Origin: Anoxybacillus tepidamans PS2 | GTDB lineage: Bacteria; Bacillota; Bacilli; Bacillales; Anoxybacillaceae | Direction of reading: 5' to 3' | DNA: 64,000 nucleotides | Assembly (NCBI RefSeq): GCF_000620165.1 | Contig: NZ_JHVN01000004.1 | Location: 62,001-126,000, forward strand | In this document: positions 9,066 to 19,062 of the stretch, piece by piece | Layout of the letters: the number at the start of each line of letters is the position of its first letter | Position numbering within the stretch: the stretch's first letter is position 1 | Notes under the pieces: generated by a model | What the model was told of the DNA's origin: nothing | What the model saw: the letters and a program-made list of their open reading frames with translations, nothing else | The model's database searches: none | Made by a program: the position numbers and the translations under genes

Positions 9066-9938
9066 GTGGTTTCGTTTGGTAAAGTCGTTACTGCGATGGT
9101 AACGCCATTTAATAATAAAGGAAATATCGATTTTGACAAAACGACGCAACTAGTTAACTATTTGCTAGAAAATGGCACTGATTCTCTTGTTGTTGCGGGA
9201 ACAACTGGGGAATCCCCAACGTTGACAACGGAAGAGAAATTAGCGCTGTTTCGCCATGTTGTTTCGGTTGTGAAAGGCAGAGTTCCTGTCATTGCCGGCA
9301 CAGGAAGCAACAATACACGCGCCTCAATCGATTTAACGAAAAAAGCGGAGGAAATCGGCGTCGATGCCGTTATGATTGTAGCGCCATATTATAACAAGCC
9401 GAACCAAGAGGGCATTTATCAGCATTTTAAGGCCATTGCTGAAAGCACGGAGCTTCCGGTGATGGTATATAACATTCCAGGGCGCTCAGTTATCAATATT
9501 GCTGTTGACACAATCGTACGTTTGGCTGAAATTCCAAACATTGTTGCTTTAAAAGATGCGGGCGGCAATCTTGATGCAATGACAGAGGTAATTGCCCGTA
9601 CAGGTGATGACTTTTTACTATATAGTGGAGACGATGGGCTGACGCTTCCAGTAATGGCGATTGGCGGTGCCGGCATTGTATCTGTTGCTTCCCATGTAAT
9701 TGGAAATGAGATGCAGGAGATGATTAAGGCGTTTGAAGCAGGGGAGCATACAAAAGCAGCGAAACTTCATCAAAAATTGCTCCCGATCATGAAAGGGTTG
9801 TTCGCTGCGCCAAGCCCCGCTCCTGTCAAAACGGCGTTGCAGATGAAAGGGTTAGACGTTGGCTCTGTCCGTCTTCCGCTCGTTCCGTTAACAGAGCAAG
9901 AACGCTTGCAACTAATGAATGTGCTTGAAACGCTATAA
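9066..9938 (+). CDS. dapA: 4-hydroxy-tetrahydrodipicolinate synthase
   Basis: This enzyme condenses pyruvate with aspartate semialdehyde, committing carbon to diaminopimelate and dipicolinate. It has 290 residues, the same as B. subtilis DapA. The GTTGESPTL signature is near residue 45, the YNIPGR stretch with its catalytic tyrosine near 135, and the Schiff-base lysine in IVALKDAGG near 163. GTG 9066 is chosen since AAGGAG lies eight bases before it; GTG 9057 overlaps that site and the end of dapG. A strong terminator follows. Confidence 0.96.
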   Translation: MVSFGKVVTAMVTPFNNKGNIDFDKTTQLVNYLLENGTDSLVVAGTTGESPTLTTEEKLALFRHVVSVVKGRVPVIAGTGSNNTRASIDLTKKAEEIGVDAVMIVAPYYNKPNQEGIYQHFKAIAESTELPVMVYNIPGRSVINIAVDTIVRLAEIPNIVALKDAGGNLDAMTEVIARTGDDFLLYSGDDGLTLPVMAIGGAGIVSVASHVIGNEMQEMIKAFEAGEHTKAAKLHQKLLPIMKGLFAAPSPAPVKTALQMKGLDVGSVRLPLVPLTEQERLQLMNVLETL

Positions 9939-9942
9939 ACGA

Positions 9943-9979
9943 AAAGGTCAATTCACGGTCATGTGGATTGACCTTTTTT
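9943..9979 (+). terminator. dapA terminator
   Basis: AAGGTCAAT pairs with ATTGACCTT around an 11-base loop, followed by Ts. Confidence 0.9.
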
Positions 9980-10010
9980 CTTTTACTAATGCGGCATAGG
10001 ACAAATTGTC

Positions 10011-10040
10011 TTGTATTTAAAATCTTCCATCAGTTATAAT
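10011..10040 (+). promoter_or_regulatory. sigma-A promoter of rnjB
   Basis: TTGTAT at 10011-10016, an 18-base spacer and a consensus TATAAT at 10035-10040 lie about 50 bases before the rnjB start. Confidence 0.65.
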
Positions 10041-10090
10041 AAAGTCAAGTGACTTTGAGCGGGTTAGTTTGATATTAGGAGGATACACCA

Positions 10091-11749
10091 TTGAGGGCAA
10101 AAGTTGAGAAAATACGCGTATTTTCCCTAGGAGGAGTAGGGGAAATCGGAAAAAACATGTATATTATCGAACTCGATGAAGATATTTTTGTGATCGATGC
10201 AGGTCTAATGTTTCCAGAAGACGAAATGCTCGGAATCGATAAGGTAATTCCGGATATTTCTTATCTTGTTGAACGGAAGGAACGCATCAAAGCTATTTTT
10301 TTAACGCATGGTCATGAGGAGCATATCGGGGCGATTGCTTATGTGCTAAAGAAAATTACCGCTCCGGTATACGGAACAAAACTAACGCTCGGTTTAGCGG
10401 CGGAAAAGCTGAAAGAGCACGGAGTAAACACCGATGCGCCGTTTATTGAAATCCATTCCGATTCGGAAGTCGTTTTTGAGAAGGCTACAGTGACATTTTT
10501 CCGAACGATTCACAGCATTCCAGACTCTGTCGGTATCAGCTTCCGTACGTCGCAAGGGGCGATTGTGTACACAGGAGACTTTAAATTTGATCAAACCCCA
10601 TATGGCGCAAATCGTGCCGATTTAGGGAAAATGGCGCAAATCGGCGAGCAAGGGGTACTATGTTTATTGTCGGACAGTACAAACGCGGAAAAACCGGGAT
10701 ACACAGGCTCTGATACGGATGTTGCTGAGGAAATTTCCGATGTTGTCTACAATGCAAGGGGCAGAGTCATCGCTGCTTGCTATGCGTCAAATATTACAAG
10801 AATTCAGCAAGTATTAAATGCAGCTCAATACCATGGACGGAAAGTAGCCATCGTTGGGAAGAGCATGCACAAGGTGATGGACGTGGCTGTCCGCTTAGGT
10901 TATTTGCACCTGCCGGAAAAGACGATCATTTCCATCCAAGATATTGAACGATATGAAGATCGAGAGCTTCTTATATTAACGACAGGAGGCCATGGGGAAC
11001 CGATGGGAGCTCTGGCGCGAATGGCTAAGCAGGCGCATAAACAAGTGAACATCAAAGAGGGAGATACTGTCATTGTTGCTGCTTCGCCAATGCCGGGGCA
11101 TGAGCTGTTGTTTTTAAAAACGATTGATGCATTATATCGAGCGGGTGCCAATGTCGTTCACAAAAACGTGCATGTGTCCGGCCACGGCTGTCAAGAAGAG
11201 TTAAAATTGATGCTTAATTTAATGAAGCCGTATTATTTTGTTCCTGTTCATGGGGAATACCGCATGCAAAAAGCGCACGCGAATCTAGCCAAAGCGGTCG
11301 GCATTTCAGAAGAGCGTACTTTTTTATTAGACAAAGGAGAAGTCATTGAGTTTCGCAACGGACAAGCGAAGTTTGGCGGCAAAGTGCCATGTGGAAACAT
11401 TTTGATTGATGGATTAGGAATTGGCGATGTCGGCAATATTGTCCTACGCGACCGCCGCCTGCTTTCACAAGACGGCATTTTGATTGTCGTTGTGACGTTA
11501 AGCAAGGAAGCCAAGAAGATTGTGTCCGGGCCTGAAATCATTTCTCGCGGATTTGTGTATGTAAGAGAATCGGAAATGCTGCTTGATGAAGCAGCAAAAA
11601 TGGTGACAAATATTGTGAATAAATGTATGCAAGACTACGTAATTGAATGGTCTTCATTAAAGTTGAGTATTCGTGAAGCATTAAATCAATATTTGTTTGA
11701 AAAAACAAAACGAAAGCCGATGATTTTGCCAATTATTATGGAAGTTTAA
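10091..11749 (+). CDS. rnjB: ribonuclease J2
   Basis: This is a metallo-beta-lactamase/beta-CASP ribonuclease of 552 residues that acts in mRNA decay and processing with RNase J1. The beta-lactamase core begins VFSLGGVGEIGKNMY and has the metal motif as HGHEEH near residue 75, where the usual HxHxDH aspartate is glutamate. The beta-CASP insert (GKSMHKVMD) and a C-terminal domain follow. J1 and J2 are paralogues; the position between dapA and tepA fits rnjB (ymfA) of B. subtilis and the altered motif fits the less active J2. TTG 10091 has AGGAGG at eight bases. Confidence 0.93.
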   Translation: MRAKVEKIRVFSLGGVGEIGKNMYIIELDEDIFVIDAGLMFPEDEMLGIDKVIPDISYLVERKERIKAIFLTHGHEEHIGAIAYVLKKITAPVYGTKLTLGLAAEKLKEHGVNTDAPFIEIHSDSEVVFEKATVTFFRTIHSIPDSVGISFRTSQGAIVYTGDFKFDQTPYGANRADLGKMAQIGEQGVLCLLSDSTNAEKPGYTGSDTDVAEEISDVVYNARGRVIAACYASNITRIQQVLNAAQYHGRKVAIVGKSMHKVMDVAVRLGYLHLPEKTIISIQDIERYEDRELLILTTGGHGEPMGALARMAKQAHKQVNIKEGDTVIVAASPMPGHELLFLKTIDALYRAGANVVHKNVHVSGHGCQEELKLMLNLMKPYYFVPVHGEYRMQKAHANLAKAVGISEERTFLLDKGEVIEFRNGQAKFGGKVPCGNILIDGLGIGDVGNIVLRDRRLLSQDGILIVVVTLSKEAKKIVSGPEIISRGFVYVRESEMLLDEAAKMVTNIVNKCMQDYVIEWSSLKLSIREALNQYLFEKTKRKPMILPIIMEV

Positions 11750-11773
11750 TGTGATCATGCTCAAAGTCGAACT

Positions 11774-11816
11774 AAAAAAGCCGATGGAAGAAGAAATATT
11801 CCATCGGCATTTTTAT
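11774..11816 (+). terminator. rnjB terminator
   Basis: GCCGATGGAA pairs with TTCCATCGGC around a short loop, with a T-rich tail. Confidence 0.92.
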
Positions 11817-11865
11817 TCTATATGTAGAACATACTAACGATATGATGCAAGAAAGGGGTATGCAA

Positions 11866-12597
11866 ATGGAAAAAGAGCAGTACATAGAGTTTGAATCGGA
11901 ACAGCAAGAGGAGAAGAAGGAGAAAGTGACAGAAAATATCCAACAGCTCGGTCAAACTAACGTTCCGCAAATGACACAGGATACAAATATTCATTGCCTA
12001 ACGATTGTAGGGCAAATTGAAGGGCATATTCAACTGCCGCCGCAAAACAAAGCAACAAAATACGAGCATGTTATTCCGCAAATCGTAGCGATTGAGCAAA
12101 ATCCGAGCATTGAGGGGTTGCTTGTTATTTTAAATACTGTTGGAGGCGATGTGGAGGCGGGACTCGCTATTGCCGAAATGCTCGCTTCTTTATCGAAACC
12201 GACCGTTTCCATTGTTTTAGGGGGAGGACATTCGATTGGAGTGCCAATCGCTGTTTCATGCAACTATTCGTTTATCACGGAAACTGCAACAATGACAATC
12301 CATCCGATTCGCTTAACAGGGCTTGTTATCGGTGTGCCGCAAACATTCGAATATTTAGATAAAATGCAAGAGCGAGTCGTTCGTTTCGTAACGAAACATT
12401 CGAAAATTTCCGAGGAAAAATTTAAGGAATTGATGTTTTCAAAAGGGAACTTAACACGTGATATCGGTACGAACGTTGTTGGACCTGATGCAGTAAGGTA
12501 CGGGCTGATCGATGAAGTAGGAGGAGTGGCCCAAGCGATGAAAAAGTTGCGCGAACTGATCGAGTGGAAAAAAGATGAAGGGAAGATGCTGCAGTGA
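11866..12597 (+). CDS. tepA: translocation-enhancing protein TepA (ClpP-like)
   Basis: This is a ClpP/crotonase-fold protein of 243 residues (B. subtilis TepA, 245). An acidic, glutamine-rich N-terminal 40 residues precedes the core with [17 protein letters not shown], the nucleophile-like serine in [13 protein letters not shown] and histidine in MTIHPI. In B. subtilis TepA has been tied to protein export and to degradation of small acid-soluble proteins in spores. ATG 11866 is chosen because AAAGGGG ends seven bases before it; ATGs at 11842 and 11860 are placed too early. It overlaps ylzJ by four bases. Confidence 0.92.
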   Translation: MEKEQYIEFESEQQEEKKEKVTENIQQLGQTNVPQMTQDTNIHCLTIVGQIEGHIQLPPQNKATKYEHVIPQIVAIEQNPSIEGLLVILNTVGGDVEAGLAIAEMLASLSKPTVSIVLGGGHSIGVPIAVSCNYSFITETATMTIHPIRLTGLVIGVPQTFEYLDKMQERVVRFVTKHSKISEEKFKELMFSKGNLTRDIGTNVVGPDAVRYGLIDEVGGVAQAMKKLRELIEWKKDEGKMLQ

Positions 12598-12818
12598 TTT
12601 TATATACCATTATGCCAGAACATCTTATTTTTCCAGCTGCCAGCGATGAGTATGCGAAACAAAAAATCGTTTATTATGATGGTATTCCGTTTCTTGCGCG
12701 CGAAACGGAAACGAAAGAATGGGAGATTGTGCGAAATTTGAGCACAAACCCTGCCGATTTTTTAAATCAGAAATATGCGCCAGGTGCGAGGATTTCAATG
12801 CCGCAAGCAACATCTTAA
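12594..12818 (+). CDS. ylzJ: YlzJ-like protein
   Basis: This 74-residue protein of unknown function begins [13 protein letters not shown], typical of the YlzJ family, which is always found after tepA in Bacillus relatives. The GTG start overlaps the tepA stop (GTGA), indicating coupled translation. No signal peptide or membrane segment is evident. It ends 42 bases before a terminator that precedes spoIIIE. Confidence 0.88.
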   Translation: MILYTIMPEHLIFPAASDEYAKQKIVYYDGIPFLARETETKEWEIVRNLSTNPADFLNQKYAPGARISMPQATS

Positions 12819-12860
12819 TGAATTCCTTGTCCGCGCGTGATATAATAAGAACAAACGGAA

Positions 12861-12889
12861 AAAAGCAGCCAAGGTTGGCTGCTTTTTTC
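12861..12889 (+). terminator. tepA-ylzJ terminator
   Basis: AAAGCAGCC and GGCTGCTTT form a stem with a short AAGGTT loop region and six Ts. A TATAAT box at 12841-12846 just upstream lacks a fitting -35. Confidence 0.88.
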
Positions 12890-12922
12890 GACATTTCCAG
12901 TTTTGTATCGGAGTGAGTAAAT

Positions 12923-15214
12923 ATGGCGAAACGCAAGCGACAACAGCAAAAACAAAAAAAAGGTCAAACGTGGAAAACAACCTTTCGTTTTGAGTTGACA
13001 GGTCTTGTTATGCTTGCTCTGTCCGTCATCGCGATGGCGCGTCTTGGTTTAGTCGGTAACACGCTCGTGTCATTTGCACGCTTTTTTCTTGGAGAATGGT
13101 ATATTCTTTTATTGCTCAGCTTGTTTTGTGTGGCGATTTATATCATTTGGAAACGGGCATGGCCTTCTTTGATCAGGCGGTGGCTGATGGGCCTTTATAC
13201 GCTCGTTACTGCCGTTTTATTATTGAGTCACCAAACGTTATTTCAATTGTTATCGCGCCAGGGAGAATTTCGTGATCCAAGCATTATTCGCACGACGTGG
13301 GAGCTTTTTTGGATGGAAATGAAAGGAACATCTTCCCATCCCGATTTGGGCGGGGGGATGATAGGGGCTGTTTTATTCGCTGCAAGCTATCAATTGTTTG
13401 ATGAGCTAGGAACAAAATGGGTCTCCTTTTTTCTTTTCGTGATAGGGTTCATTTTGATTACAGGCAAATCATTAAATGAGACGGTTGGAAAAGCGGTGGC
13501 TTGGCTTGTTTTGTTCATACGCAAACAATGGTATGAGTTTCTTGCAGATATAAAAAATGTAATACATAAAAATAGAACATCCAAACGGCAAGTGATGAAA
13601 GAACAGGCAAGTGAACAAGAAGAGGAAACGGAATCGTTAGAAGAAGCGGAGGAAGAAGATGTATCGCCGCCTCCGATTATCTCTGATTTTAGTGTTACAC
13701 GGGTGAATGAACAGACGGTGGAACAGCCGGTACGGGAGGATGAGGGGGAAGAACAGAATGAACCGATGTCCTTTGTCGAGATGGAGAATACCGATTATCA
13801 ATTGCCACCACTTGACTTACTGCGCCTTCCAAAGCCAACCCACCAAACGAAAGATCATGCTAACATTTATGCAAATGCTCGAAAGCTTGAAAAAACATTT
13901 CAAAGTTTCGGTGTGAAAGCGAAAGTCACACAAGTTCATCTAGGTCCTGCCGTGACAAAATACGAAGTATACCCGGATGTCGGCGTCAAAGTGAGCAAAA
14001 TCGTGAGCTTAAGCGATGATTTAGCGCTTGCGCTTGCGGCAAAGGATATTCGCATTGAAGCACCAATTCCTGGTAAGTCTGCAATCGGCATCGAAGTGCC
14101 AAATGAAGAGATAGCTACTGTTTCGTTGCGTGAGGTGCTGGAAGCGACAGAGCATTATAAACCGGACGCTAAGCTTGTGATTGGTTTAGGAAGGGATATA
14201 TCTGGGGAAGCGGTGGTCGCAGAACTCAATAAAATGCCTCACCTGTTAGTGGCCGGTGCAACAGGAAGTGGAAAAAGCGTTTGTATTAACGGTATTATAA
14301 CCAGCTTATTAGTGCGCGCGAAGCCGCATGAGGTAAAAATGATGATGATTGATCCGAAGATGGTGGAATTAAGCGTGTATAACGGCATTCCTCACTTATT
14401 AGCGCCTGTTGTCACCGATCCGAAAAAAGCATCGCAGGCGTTGAAAAAAGTCGTTAGCGAAATGGAACGACGGTATGAGTTGTTTTCACATACTGGAACA
14501 AGGAATATAGAAGGCTATAATGAGTATATCGAGCGGCACAATCAGCAATCAACCGTGAAACAACCACTTTTGCCTTATATTGTTGTCATTGTTGACGAAT
14601 TAGCTGATTTAATGATGGTTGCCTCTTCGGATGTCGAAGATTCTATTACCCGACTGGCACAAATGGCTCGGGCGGCAGGAATTCATCTTATTATTGCAAC
14701 CCAGCGCCCTTCGGTTGATGTCATTACAGGGGTTATTAAGGCGAATATCCCATCGCGCATTGCGTTCAGCGTCTCTTCGCAAACAGACTCGCGCACTATT
14801 TTAGATATGGGAGGAGCCGAGAAGCTGCTTGGAAGAGGAGATATGCTATTTTTGCCAATGGGGGCCTCAAAGCCTGTTCGCGTGCAAGGGGCGTTTGTAT
14901 CGGATGAAGAAGTAGAGGCAGTTGTGCAATTTGTCATTTCACAACAAAAGGCGCAGTATCAAGAAGAAATGATTCCAGCCGATACATCTGATGAAGAGAC
15001 GGATTTTGACGATGAGCTGTATGAGGAAGCGGTTCAGCTAGTGATTGAGATGCAAAGCGCATCTGTTTCTATGCTGCAACGCCGCTTTCGCATCGGTTAC
15101 AATCGCGCCGCTAGACTGATTGATGCGATGGAAGCCCGTGGGGTCGTCGGACCTTATGAAGGAAGCAAACCGCGCGCTGTGCTCATTCCGAAAGAAAATG
15201 CCAAAACCTCATAA
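12923..15214 (+). CDS. spoIIIE: DNA translocase SpoIIIE/FtsK
   Basis: This membrane-anchored motor pumps the chromosome into the forespore at the septum. It has 763 residues. About four membrane segments lie in the first 200 residues, then an acidic linker ([14 protein letters not shown]), the alpha domain, and the RecA-like motor with Walker A GATGSGKS near residue 450 and Walker [12 protein letters not shown]-terminal winged-helix gamma domain ([23 protein letters not shown]) reads the orienting DNA sequences. It is slightly shorter than the 787 residues of B. subtilis, mostly in the linker. ATG follows GGAG at nine bases. Confidence 0.97.
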   Translation: MAKRKRQQQKQKKGQTWKTTFRFELTGLVMLALSVIAMARLGLVGNTLVSFARFFLGEWYILLLLSLFCVAIYIIWKRAWPSLIRRWLMGLYTLVTAVLLLSHQTLFQLLSRQGEFRDPSIIRTTWELFWMEMKGTSSHPDLGGGMIGAVLFAASYQLFDELGTKWVSFFLFVIGFILITGKSLNETVGKAVAWLVLFIRKQWYEFLADIKNVIHKNRTSKRQVMKEQASEQEEETESLEEAEEEDVSPPPIISDFSVTRVNEQTVEQPVREDEGEEQNEPMSFVEMENTDYQLPPLDLLRLPKPTHQTKDHANIYANARKLEKTFQSFGVKAKVTQVHLGPAVTKYEVYPDVGVKVSKIVSLSDDLALALAAKDIRIEAPIPGKSAIGIEVPNEEIATVSLREVLEATEHYKPDAKLVIGLGRDISGEAVVAELNKMPHLLVAGATGSGKSVCINGIITSLLVRAKPHEVKMMMIDPKMVELSVYNGIPHLLAPVVTDPKKASQALKKVVSEMERRYELFSHTGTRNIEGYNEYIERHNQQSTVKQPLLPYIVVIVDELADLMMVASSDVEDSITRLAQMARAAGIHLIIATQRPSVDVITGVIKANIPSRIAFSVSSQTDSRTILDMGGAEKLLGRGDMLFLPMGASKPVRVQGAFVSDEEVEAVVQFVISQQKAQYQEEMIPADTSDEETDFDDELYEEAVQLVIEMQSASVSMLQRRFRIGYNRAARLIDAMEARGVVGPYEGSKPRAVLIPKENAKTS

Positions 15215-15223
15215 CAAACATAG

Positions 15224-15251
15224 AAAGCAGATCAGCATCGATCTGCTTTTT
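15224..15251 (+). terminator. spoIIIE terminator
   Basis: AAAGCAGATC pairs with GATCTGCTTT around AGCAT, followed by Ts. Its T run merges with the left edge of the dispersed repeat copy. Confidence 0.88.
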
Positions 15252-15310
15252 AACATATCCACCAAGAAGTCTCCCGCCTCTTAAACGGAGTGTAGGTGGG
15301 AGAGGTTCAT
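15248..15310 (+). repeat. 63-bp structured dispersed repeat, copy 1
   Basis: The copy runs from TTTTAACATAT to GAGGTTCAT. It contains AAGAAGTCTCCCGCCTC and, after TTAAACGGAGTG, the pairing arm TAGGTGGGAGAGG. CTCCCGCCT pairs with AGGTGGGAG using one G-T pair. Four more copies are at 46072, 47253, 48091 and 49453, all in the same orientation. No open reading frame is inside. Confidence 0.8.
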
Positions 15311-15401
15311 CAGAATAGCATATTGAAACCGTTTTCAAACATCTCTATTGCTTTTTTCGACAATTTTTTTATTCCCTATTTATTTATGAGCAAAAAAGTG
15401 T

Positions 15402-15447
15402 TATATTAATGTCGGTTAGGTCAATTTGTCTTACGTCAGAGGTCTGA
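15402..15447 (+). promoter_or_regulatory. candidate promoter and operator of ymfC
   Basis: TATATT at 15402-15407 with TTTATT 17 bases upstream is a weak sigma-A match. Downstream, TCAGA-GG-TCTGA at 15436-15447 is a perfect short dyad in the leader, where an autoregulating GntR protein might bind. Confidence 0.35.
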
Positions 15448-15479
15448 TATCTGTAAACTATCAAGTGGAGGCTTTTCGA

Positions 15480-16211
15480 ATGTCCATTAAATCAGATAAT
15501 CGCCATCTATATTTACAAGTGATCGATCGCATCAAACATGATATTGAAACAGGCGTTTACAAGGAAAAGCAAAAGCTCCCGTCCGAATTTGAACTGTCAA
15601 AGCAGCTAGGAGTTAGTCGTGCAACGTTGCGTGAAGCGCTTCGTGTGCTAGAAGAAGAGAATGTGATCATCCGGAGGCACGGTGTAGGTACATTTGTGAA
15701 TGCTAAGCCGCTGTTTACTTCCGGTATTGAGCAGTTAAGCAGTGTCACGGATATGATTAAACAAGCAGGACGGAAGCCGGGAACGATTTTTCTTTCTTCC
15801 TCCATTCAAGGTCCAACAGAAGAAGATATCCGCCGTTTTCAATGTTCAGCGCATGAGGAAATTCTTCTTGTAGAGCGGGTACGGACAGCTGACGGTGAGC
15901 CGGTTGTATATTGTGTAGATAAAATCCCTTGTAAATACTTGCCTAAAGGCATCTCATACGAGCATGAATCCTTATTTGAAAACTTGCATAATCAAACAAA
16001 TCATGATATTGCATACGCTGTGGCGCATATTGAACCGCTTGGCTATCATGAGAAAGTGTCACCAACTTTACAATGTGACCCGGAAACAGCATTGCTCGTT
16101 TTGAAGCAAATGCACTTTGACAAAAATGATGAACCGATTTTATATTCCATCAACTATTTTAAATCGGACAAGTTTAGTTTCCACGTGCTGCGAAAACGGA
16201 TTCATTTTTAA
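15480..16211 (+). CDS. ymfC: GntR/HutC-family transcriptional regulator YmfC
   Basis: This regulator has 243 residues: a GntR winged helix ([22 protein letters not shown], about 35-60, shown here with its invariant core) and a C-terminal UTRA effector domain with [12 protein letters not shown] and the [11 protein letters not shown] ending. ATG 15480 has GGAGG eight bases upstream; the open frame upstream to 15426 has no site. The gene lies 92 bases before the nucleoside importer genes, so regulation of that importer is a reasonable guess, unlike B. subtilis where ymfC precedes ymfD. The effector is unknown. Confidence 0.9.
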   Translation: MSIKSDNRHLYLQVIDRIKHDIETGVYKEKQKLPSEFELSKQLGVSRATLREALRVLEEENVIIRRHGVGTFVNAKPLFTSGIEQLSSVTDMIKQAGRKPGTIFLSSSIQGPTEEDIRRFQCSAHEEILLVERVRTADGEPVVYCVDKIPCKYLPKGISYEHESLFENLHNQTNHDIAYAVAHIEPLGYHEKVSPTLQCDPETALLVLKQMHFDKNDEPILYSINYFKSDKFSFHVLRKRIHF

Positions 16212-16257
16212 AGGGGGTGACACTTAATACATAGAAAAGCGATATGTATTCAATAAT

Positions 16258-16287
16258 AAAAAAGTATACTTTTGTTACTACTTTTTT
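16258..16287 (+). terminator. hairpin between ymfC and the BMP gene
   Basis: AAAAAAGTA pairs with TACTTTTTT around a 12-base loop and ends in a T run, 16 bases before the lipoprotein start. It may be a weak terminator or attenuator. Confidence 0.45.
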
Positions 16288-16302
16288 ACTAAGGGGGTAA
16301 AA

Positions 16303-17391
16303 ATGATGAAGAAAAAACGCATCGGTCTTGCGCTTTCCCTTGTGTTAGCGGCTGGCACGTTGCTTGGCGGCTGCGGACAAGGAGATAAAGCGGGAGAAAA
16401 GAAAGACAATTTCACGGTAGCAATGGTTACGGATGTCGGTGGTATTGACGACAAATCATTCAACCAATCCGCTTGGGAAGGGTTGAAAAAATTTGGCGAA
16501 GACAACAACATGAAAAAAGGCAGAGACGGCTATGATTACTTACAATCTCAAAGCGATGCCGACTATGCAACAAACTTGAACAAGCTTGTAAGAAGCGACT
16601 TTGACTTAATCTACGGAATCGGATTTTTAATGACGGATGCGGTGACGAAAATCGCTGAGCAAAAACCGAAAAATCACTTTGCGATCGTTGACAGCGTTGT
16701 TAAAAAGCCAAACGTAGCAAGCATTACATTCAAAGAGCATGAAGGTTCGTTCCTTGTTGGTGTTGTTGCGGGATTAACAACAAAAACGAACAAAATTGGA
16801 TTTGTCGGCGGTATGGAAATTCCGTTAATTGAGAAGTTTGAAAGCGGATTCCGCGCAGGCGTTAAAGCGGTAAATCCAAAAGCGACAGTAGAAGTGCAAT
16901 ATGCCGGTGCATTTGACCAAGCAGATAAAGGAAAAGCGATCGCATCAAGCATGTACGCTTCTGGCATTGACGTCATTTATCACGCAGCTGGCGCGACAGG
17001 TAACGGTGTGTTCTCTGAAGCGAAAGACTTAAAAACGAAAGATCCAAATCGTGAAATTTGGGTTATCGGCGTTGATAAAGACCAAGCTCCAGAAGGCGTT
17101 GTAAAAGTAGGCGGAAAAACGTATAACGTGACATTGACATCAATGGTTAAGCGTGTAGACGTTGCTGTATACGATGTAGCGAAGAAAACAAAAGAGGGAC
17201 AGTTCCCGGGCGGAAAAGTGCTTGAGTATGGTCTTCCTGAAAATGGTGTGGGAATTGCTCCAACTCAAGACAACATCAAGCCGGAAGTATTAAAAGCTGT
17301 TAACGAATGGAAACAAAAAATCATCGACGGCAAAGTAAAAGTGCCAACAACTCGCGATGAGTACAAACAATTTGAGGCGAGCTTAAAGTAA
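16303..17391 (+). CDS. nupN: BMP-family nucleoside-binding lipoprotein
   Basis: This is the substrate-binding lipoprotein of a nucleoside ABC importer (Bmp/PnrA/Med family). It has 362 residues. A signal peptide ([20 protein letters not shown]) ends in the lipobox LGGC with cysteine 24 or so. The body has the family signatures [20 protein letters not shown] and, later, [12 protein letters not shown] 16303 or 16306 is possible after AAGGGGG. The downstream ATPase and two permeases complete the importer. The substrate class follows from homology to B. subtilis NupN (guanosine); the exact nucleoside is not shown here. Confidence 0.9.
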   Translation: MMKKKRIGLALSLVLAAGTLLGGCGQGDKAGEKKDNFTVAMVTDVGGIDDKSFNQSAWEGLKKFGEDNNMKKGRDGYDYLQSQSDADYATNLNKLVRSDFDLIYGIGFLMTDAVTKIAEQKPKNHFAIVDSVVKKPNVASITFKEHEGSFLVGVVAGLTTKTNKIGFVGGMEIPLIEKFESGFRAGVKAVNPKATVEVQYAGAFDQADKGKAIASSMYASGIDVIYHAAGATGNGVFSEAKDLKTKDPNREIWVIGVDKDQAPEGVVKVGGKTYNVTLTSMVKRVDVAVYDVAKKTKEGQFPGGKVLEYGLPENGVGIAPTQDNIKPEVLKAVNEWKQKIIDGKVKVPTTRDEYKQFEASLK

Positions 17392-17406
17392 GCCGGGGAA
17401 TTGAAT

Positions 17407-17435
17407 AAAAAGGCTAGTGTGAACTAGCCTTTTTA
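17407..17435 (+). terminator. hairpin terminator after the BMP gene
   Basis: AAAAAGGCTAGT pairs with ACTAGCCTTTTT (loop GTGA) with a T-rich tail, just after the lipoprotein stop. Confidence 0.85.
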
Positions 17436-17442
17436 TTCGCCA

Positions 17443-17499
17443 AAAATCAATAAATAAAAAGTTACAAAATAGTGTTGTAACTTTTTATTTATTGATTTT
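17443..17499 (+). other. long perfect 23-bp hairpin before nupO
   Basis: The arm at 17443-17465 (AAAATCAATAAATAAAAAG then TTAC) is the exact reverse complement of 17477-17499, with an 11-base loop. It is AT-rich, follows the first hairpin by eight bases and ends 33 bases before the ATPase start. Together the pair can lower downstream expression or stabilise the upstream mRNA 3' end. Confidence 0.75.
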
Positions 17500-17532
17500 A
17501 ATATGCTCATTTCATAAGAGGAGTGAATCTGT

Positions 17533-19062
17533 TTGGAATATGTAATTGAAATGCTCAATATCCGAAAGGTATTCGGAAATTTTGTTGCCAATGACAATAT
17601 TACTCTCCAGCTGAAAAAAGGCGAAATCCATGCCCTTTTAGGAGAGAACGGCGCCGGGAAATCAACGCTCATGAATGTTTTGTTCGGATTATACCAGCCA
17701 GATGGCGGAGAAATCCGCGTAAAAGGACAAGCTGTTAAAATTTCGAATCCGAACGTAGCGAACGATCTCGGCATCGGAATGGTGCACCAACATTTTATGC
17801 TTGTTGATACATTTACAGTAACCGAAAACATTATTTTAGGAAGCGAGCCGACTAAAGGGGGAAAAATCGATATTAAACGCGCGGAGCAAGAAGTGCGCGA
17901 ACTGTCAGAACGCTACGGCTTAGCGGTGGATCCGACAGCGAAAATCGCGGATATTTCCGTGGGAATGCAACAACGTGTTGAAATTTTAAAAACGCTATAT
18001 CGAGGCGCAGACATTTTAATTTTTGACGAGCCGACAGCCGTTCTTACGCCGCAAGAAATTCAGGAATTGATTCAAATTATGAAAGCTCTTGTCCGCGAAG
18101 GAAAGTCTATCATTTTAATTACACATAAACTAAAAGAAATTATGGAAGTATGTGACCGCGTAACCGTTATTCGCCGAGGAAAAGGGGTCGGCACGTTAAA
18201 CGTAGCGGATACGAATCCAAATGAACTTGCATCGCTGATGGTTGGTCGCGAAGTTCATTTCAAAACGGATAAAAAACCAGCCCAACCTGGAAAGGAAGTT
18301 CTGGAAATTAAAGATTTAGTTGTCAAAGATGCGCGAGGCGTCACGGTGGTCGATCACTTAAATTTGACAATCCGTGCTGGAGAAATCGTTGGTATTGCTG
18401 GGGTGGATGGAAACGGACAAACAGAATTGATCGAGGCCATCACTGGTTTAATAAAGGCAGAATCGGGTTCTATTCTTTTGAACGGTCAAAATATTTTCAA
18501 TCTGTCGCCGCGAAAAATTACGGAAGCAGGCATCGGCCATATTCCGCAAGACCGTCATAAACACGGGTTAGTTCTTGATTTCCCAATCGGTGAAAATATG
18601 GTGTTACAAACGTATTACAAAGAGCCATATTCTAAAGGCGGTGTGTTGAATTTCAAAGCCATTTATGAAAAGGCACGCCAGTTGATCAAAGAGTTTGATG
18701 TGCGCACACCAGACGAATATACGGCAGCTCGTGCTCTTTCTGGTGGTAACCAGCAAAAGGCCATCATCGGACGTGAAGTGGATCGCAATCCAGAATTGCT
18801 GATCGCGGCGCAACCGACGCGCGGCCTTGATGTTGGCGCTATTGAGTTTATTCATAAACGTTTAATTGAGCAGCGGGACCAAGGAAAAGCGGTGCTTCTT
18901 GTTTCATTTGAGTTAGATGAAGTTATGAACGTCAGCGATCGCATTGCGGTGATTTATGAAGGAAAAATTGTTGCAATTGTCGATCCGAAAGAAACTACTG
19001 AACAAGAGCTAGGCTTGCTAATGGCAGGAAGTAAACGTAAGGAAGCAGGTGTTTCTTCATGA
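17533..19062 (+). CDS. nupO: nucleoside ABC importer, duplicated ATPase
   Basis: This is the two-domain ATPase, 509 residues, of the sugar/nucleoside importer class. The first half has Walker A GENGAGKST near residue 38 and the signature ISVGMQQRVEI; Walker B is LIFDEPTAVLTP. The second half has a degenerate Walker A (GVDGNGQTEL) and LSGGNQQKAIIGREV, as usual for this class, where one site is impaired. TTG 17533 has GAGGAG at nine bases. It overlaps nupP by four bases. Confidence 0.93.
   Translation: MEYVIEMLNIRKVFGNFVANDNITLQLKKGEIHALLGENGAGKSTLMNVLFGLYQPDGGEIRVKGQAVKISNPNVANDLGIGMVHQHFMLVDTFTVTENIILGSEPTKGGKIDIKRAEQEVRELSERYGLAVDPTAKIADISVGMQQRVEILKTLYRGADILIFDEPTAVLTPQEIQELIQIMKALVREGKSIILITHKLKEIMEVCDRVTVIRRGKGVGTLNVADTNPNELASLMVGREVHFKTDKKPAQPGKEVLEIKDLVVKDARGVTVVDHLNLTIRAGEIVGIAGVDGNGQTELIEAITGLIKAESGSILLNGQNIFNLSPRKITEAGIGHIPQDRHKHGLVLDFPIGENMVLQTYYKEPYSKGGVLNFKAIYEKARQLIKEFDVRTPDEYTAARALSGGNQQKAIIGREVDRNPELLIAAQPTRGLDVGAIEFIHKRLIEQRDQGKAVLLVSFELDEVMNVSDRIAVIYEGKIVAIVDPKETTEQELGLLMAGSKRKEAGVSS

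Noticed and set aside
12841-12846. TATAAT box before spoIIIE
   Set aside because: No -35 at 16-18 bases; the nearest TTGTCC is eight bases away, and a terminator follows at once, so I do not call a promoter.
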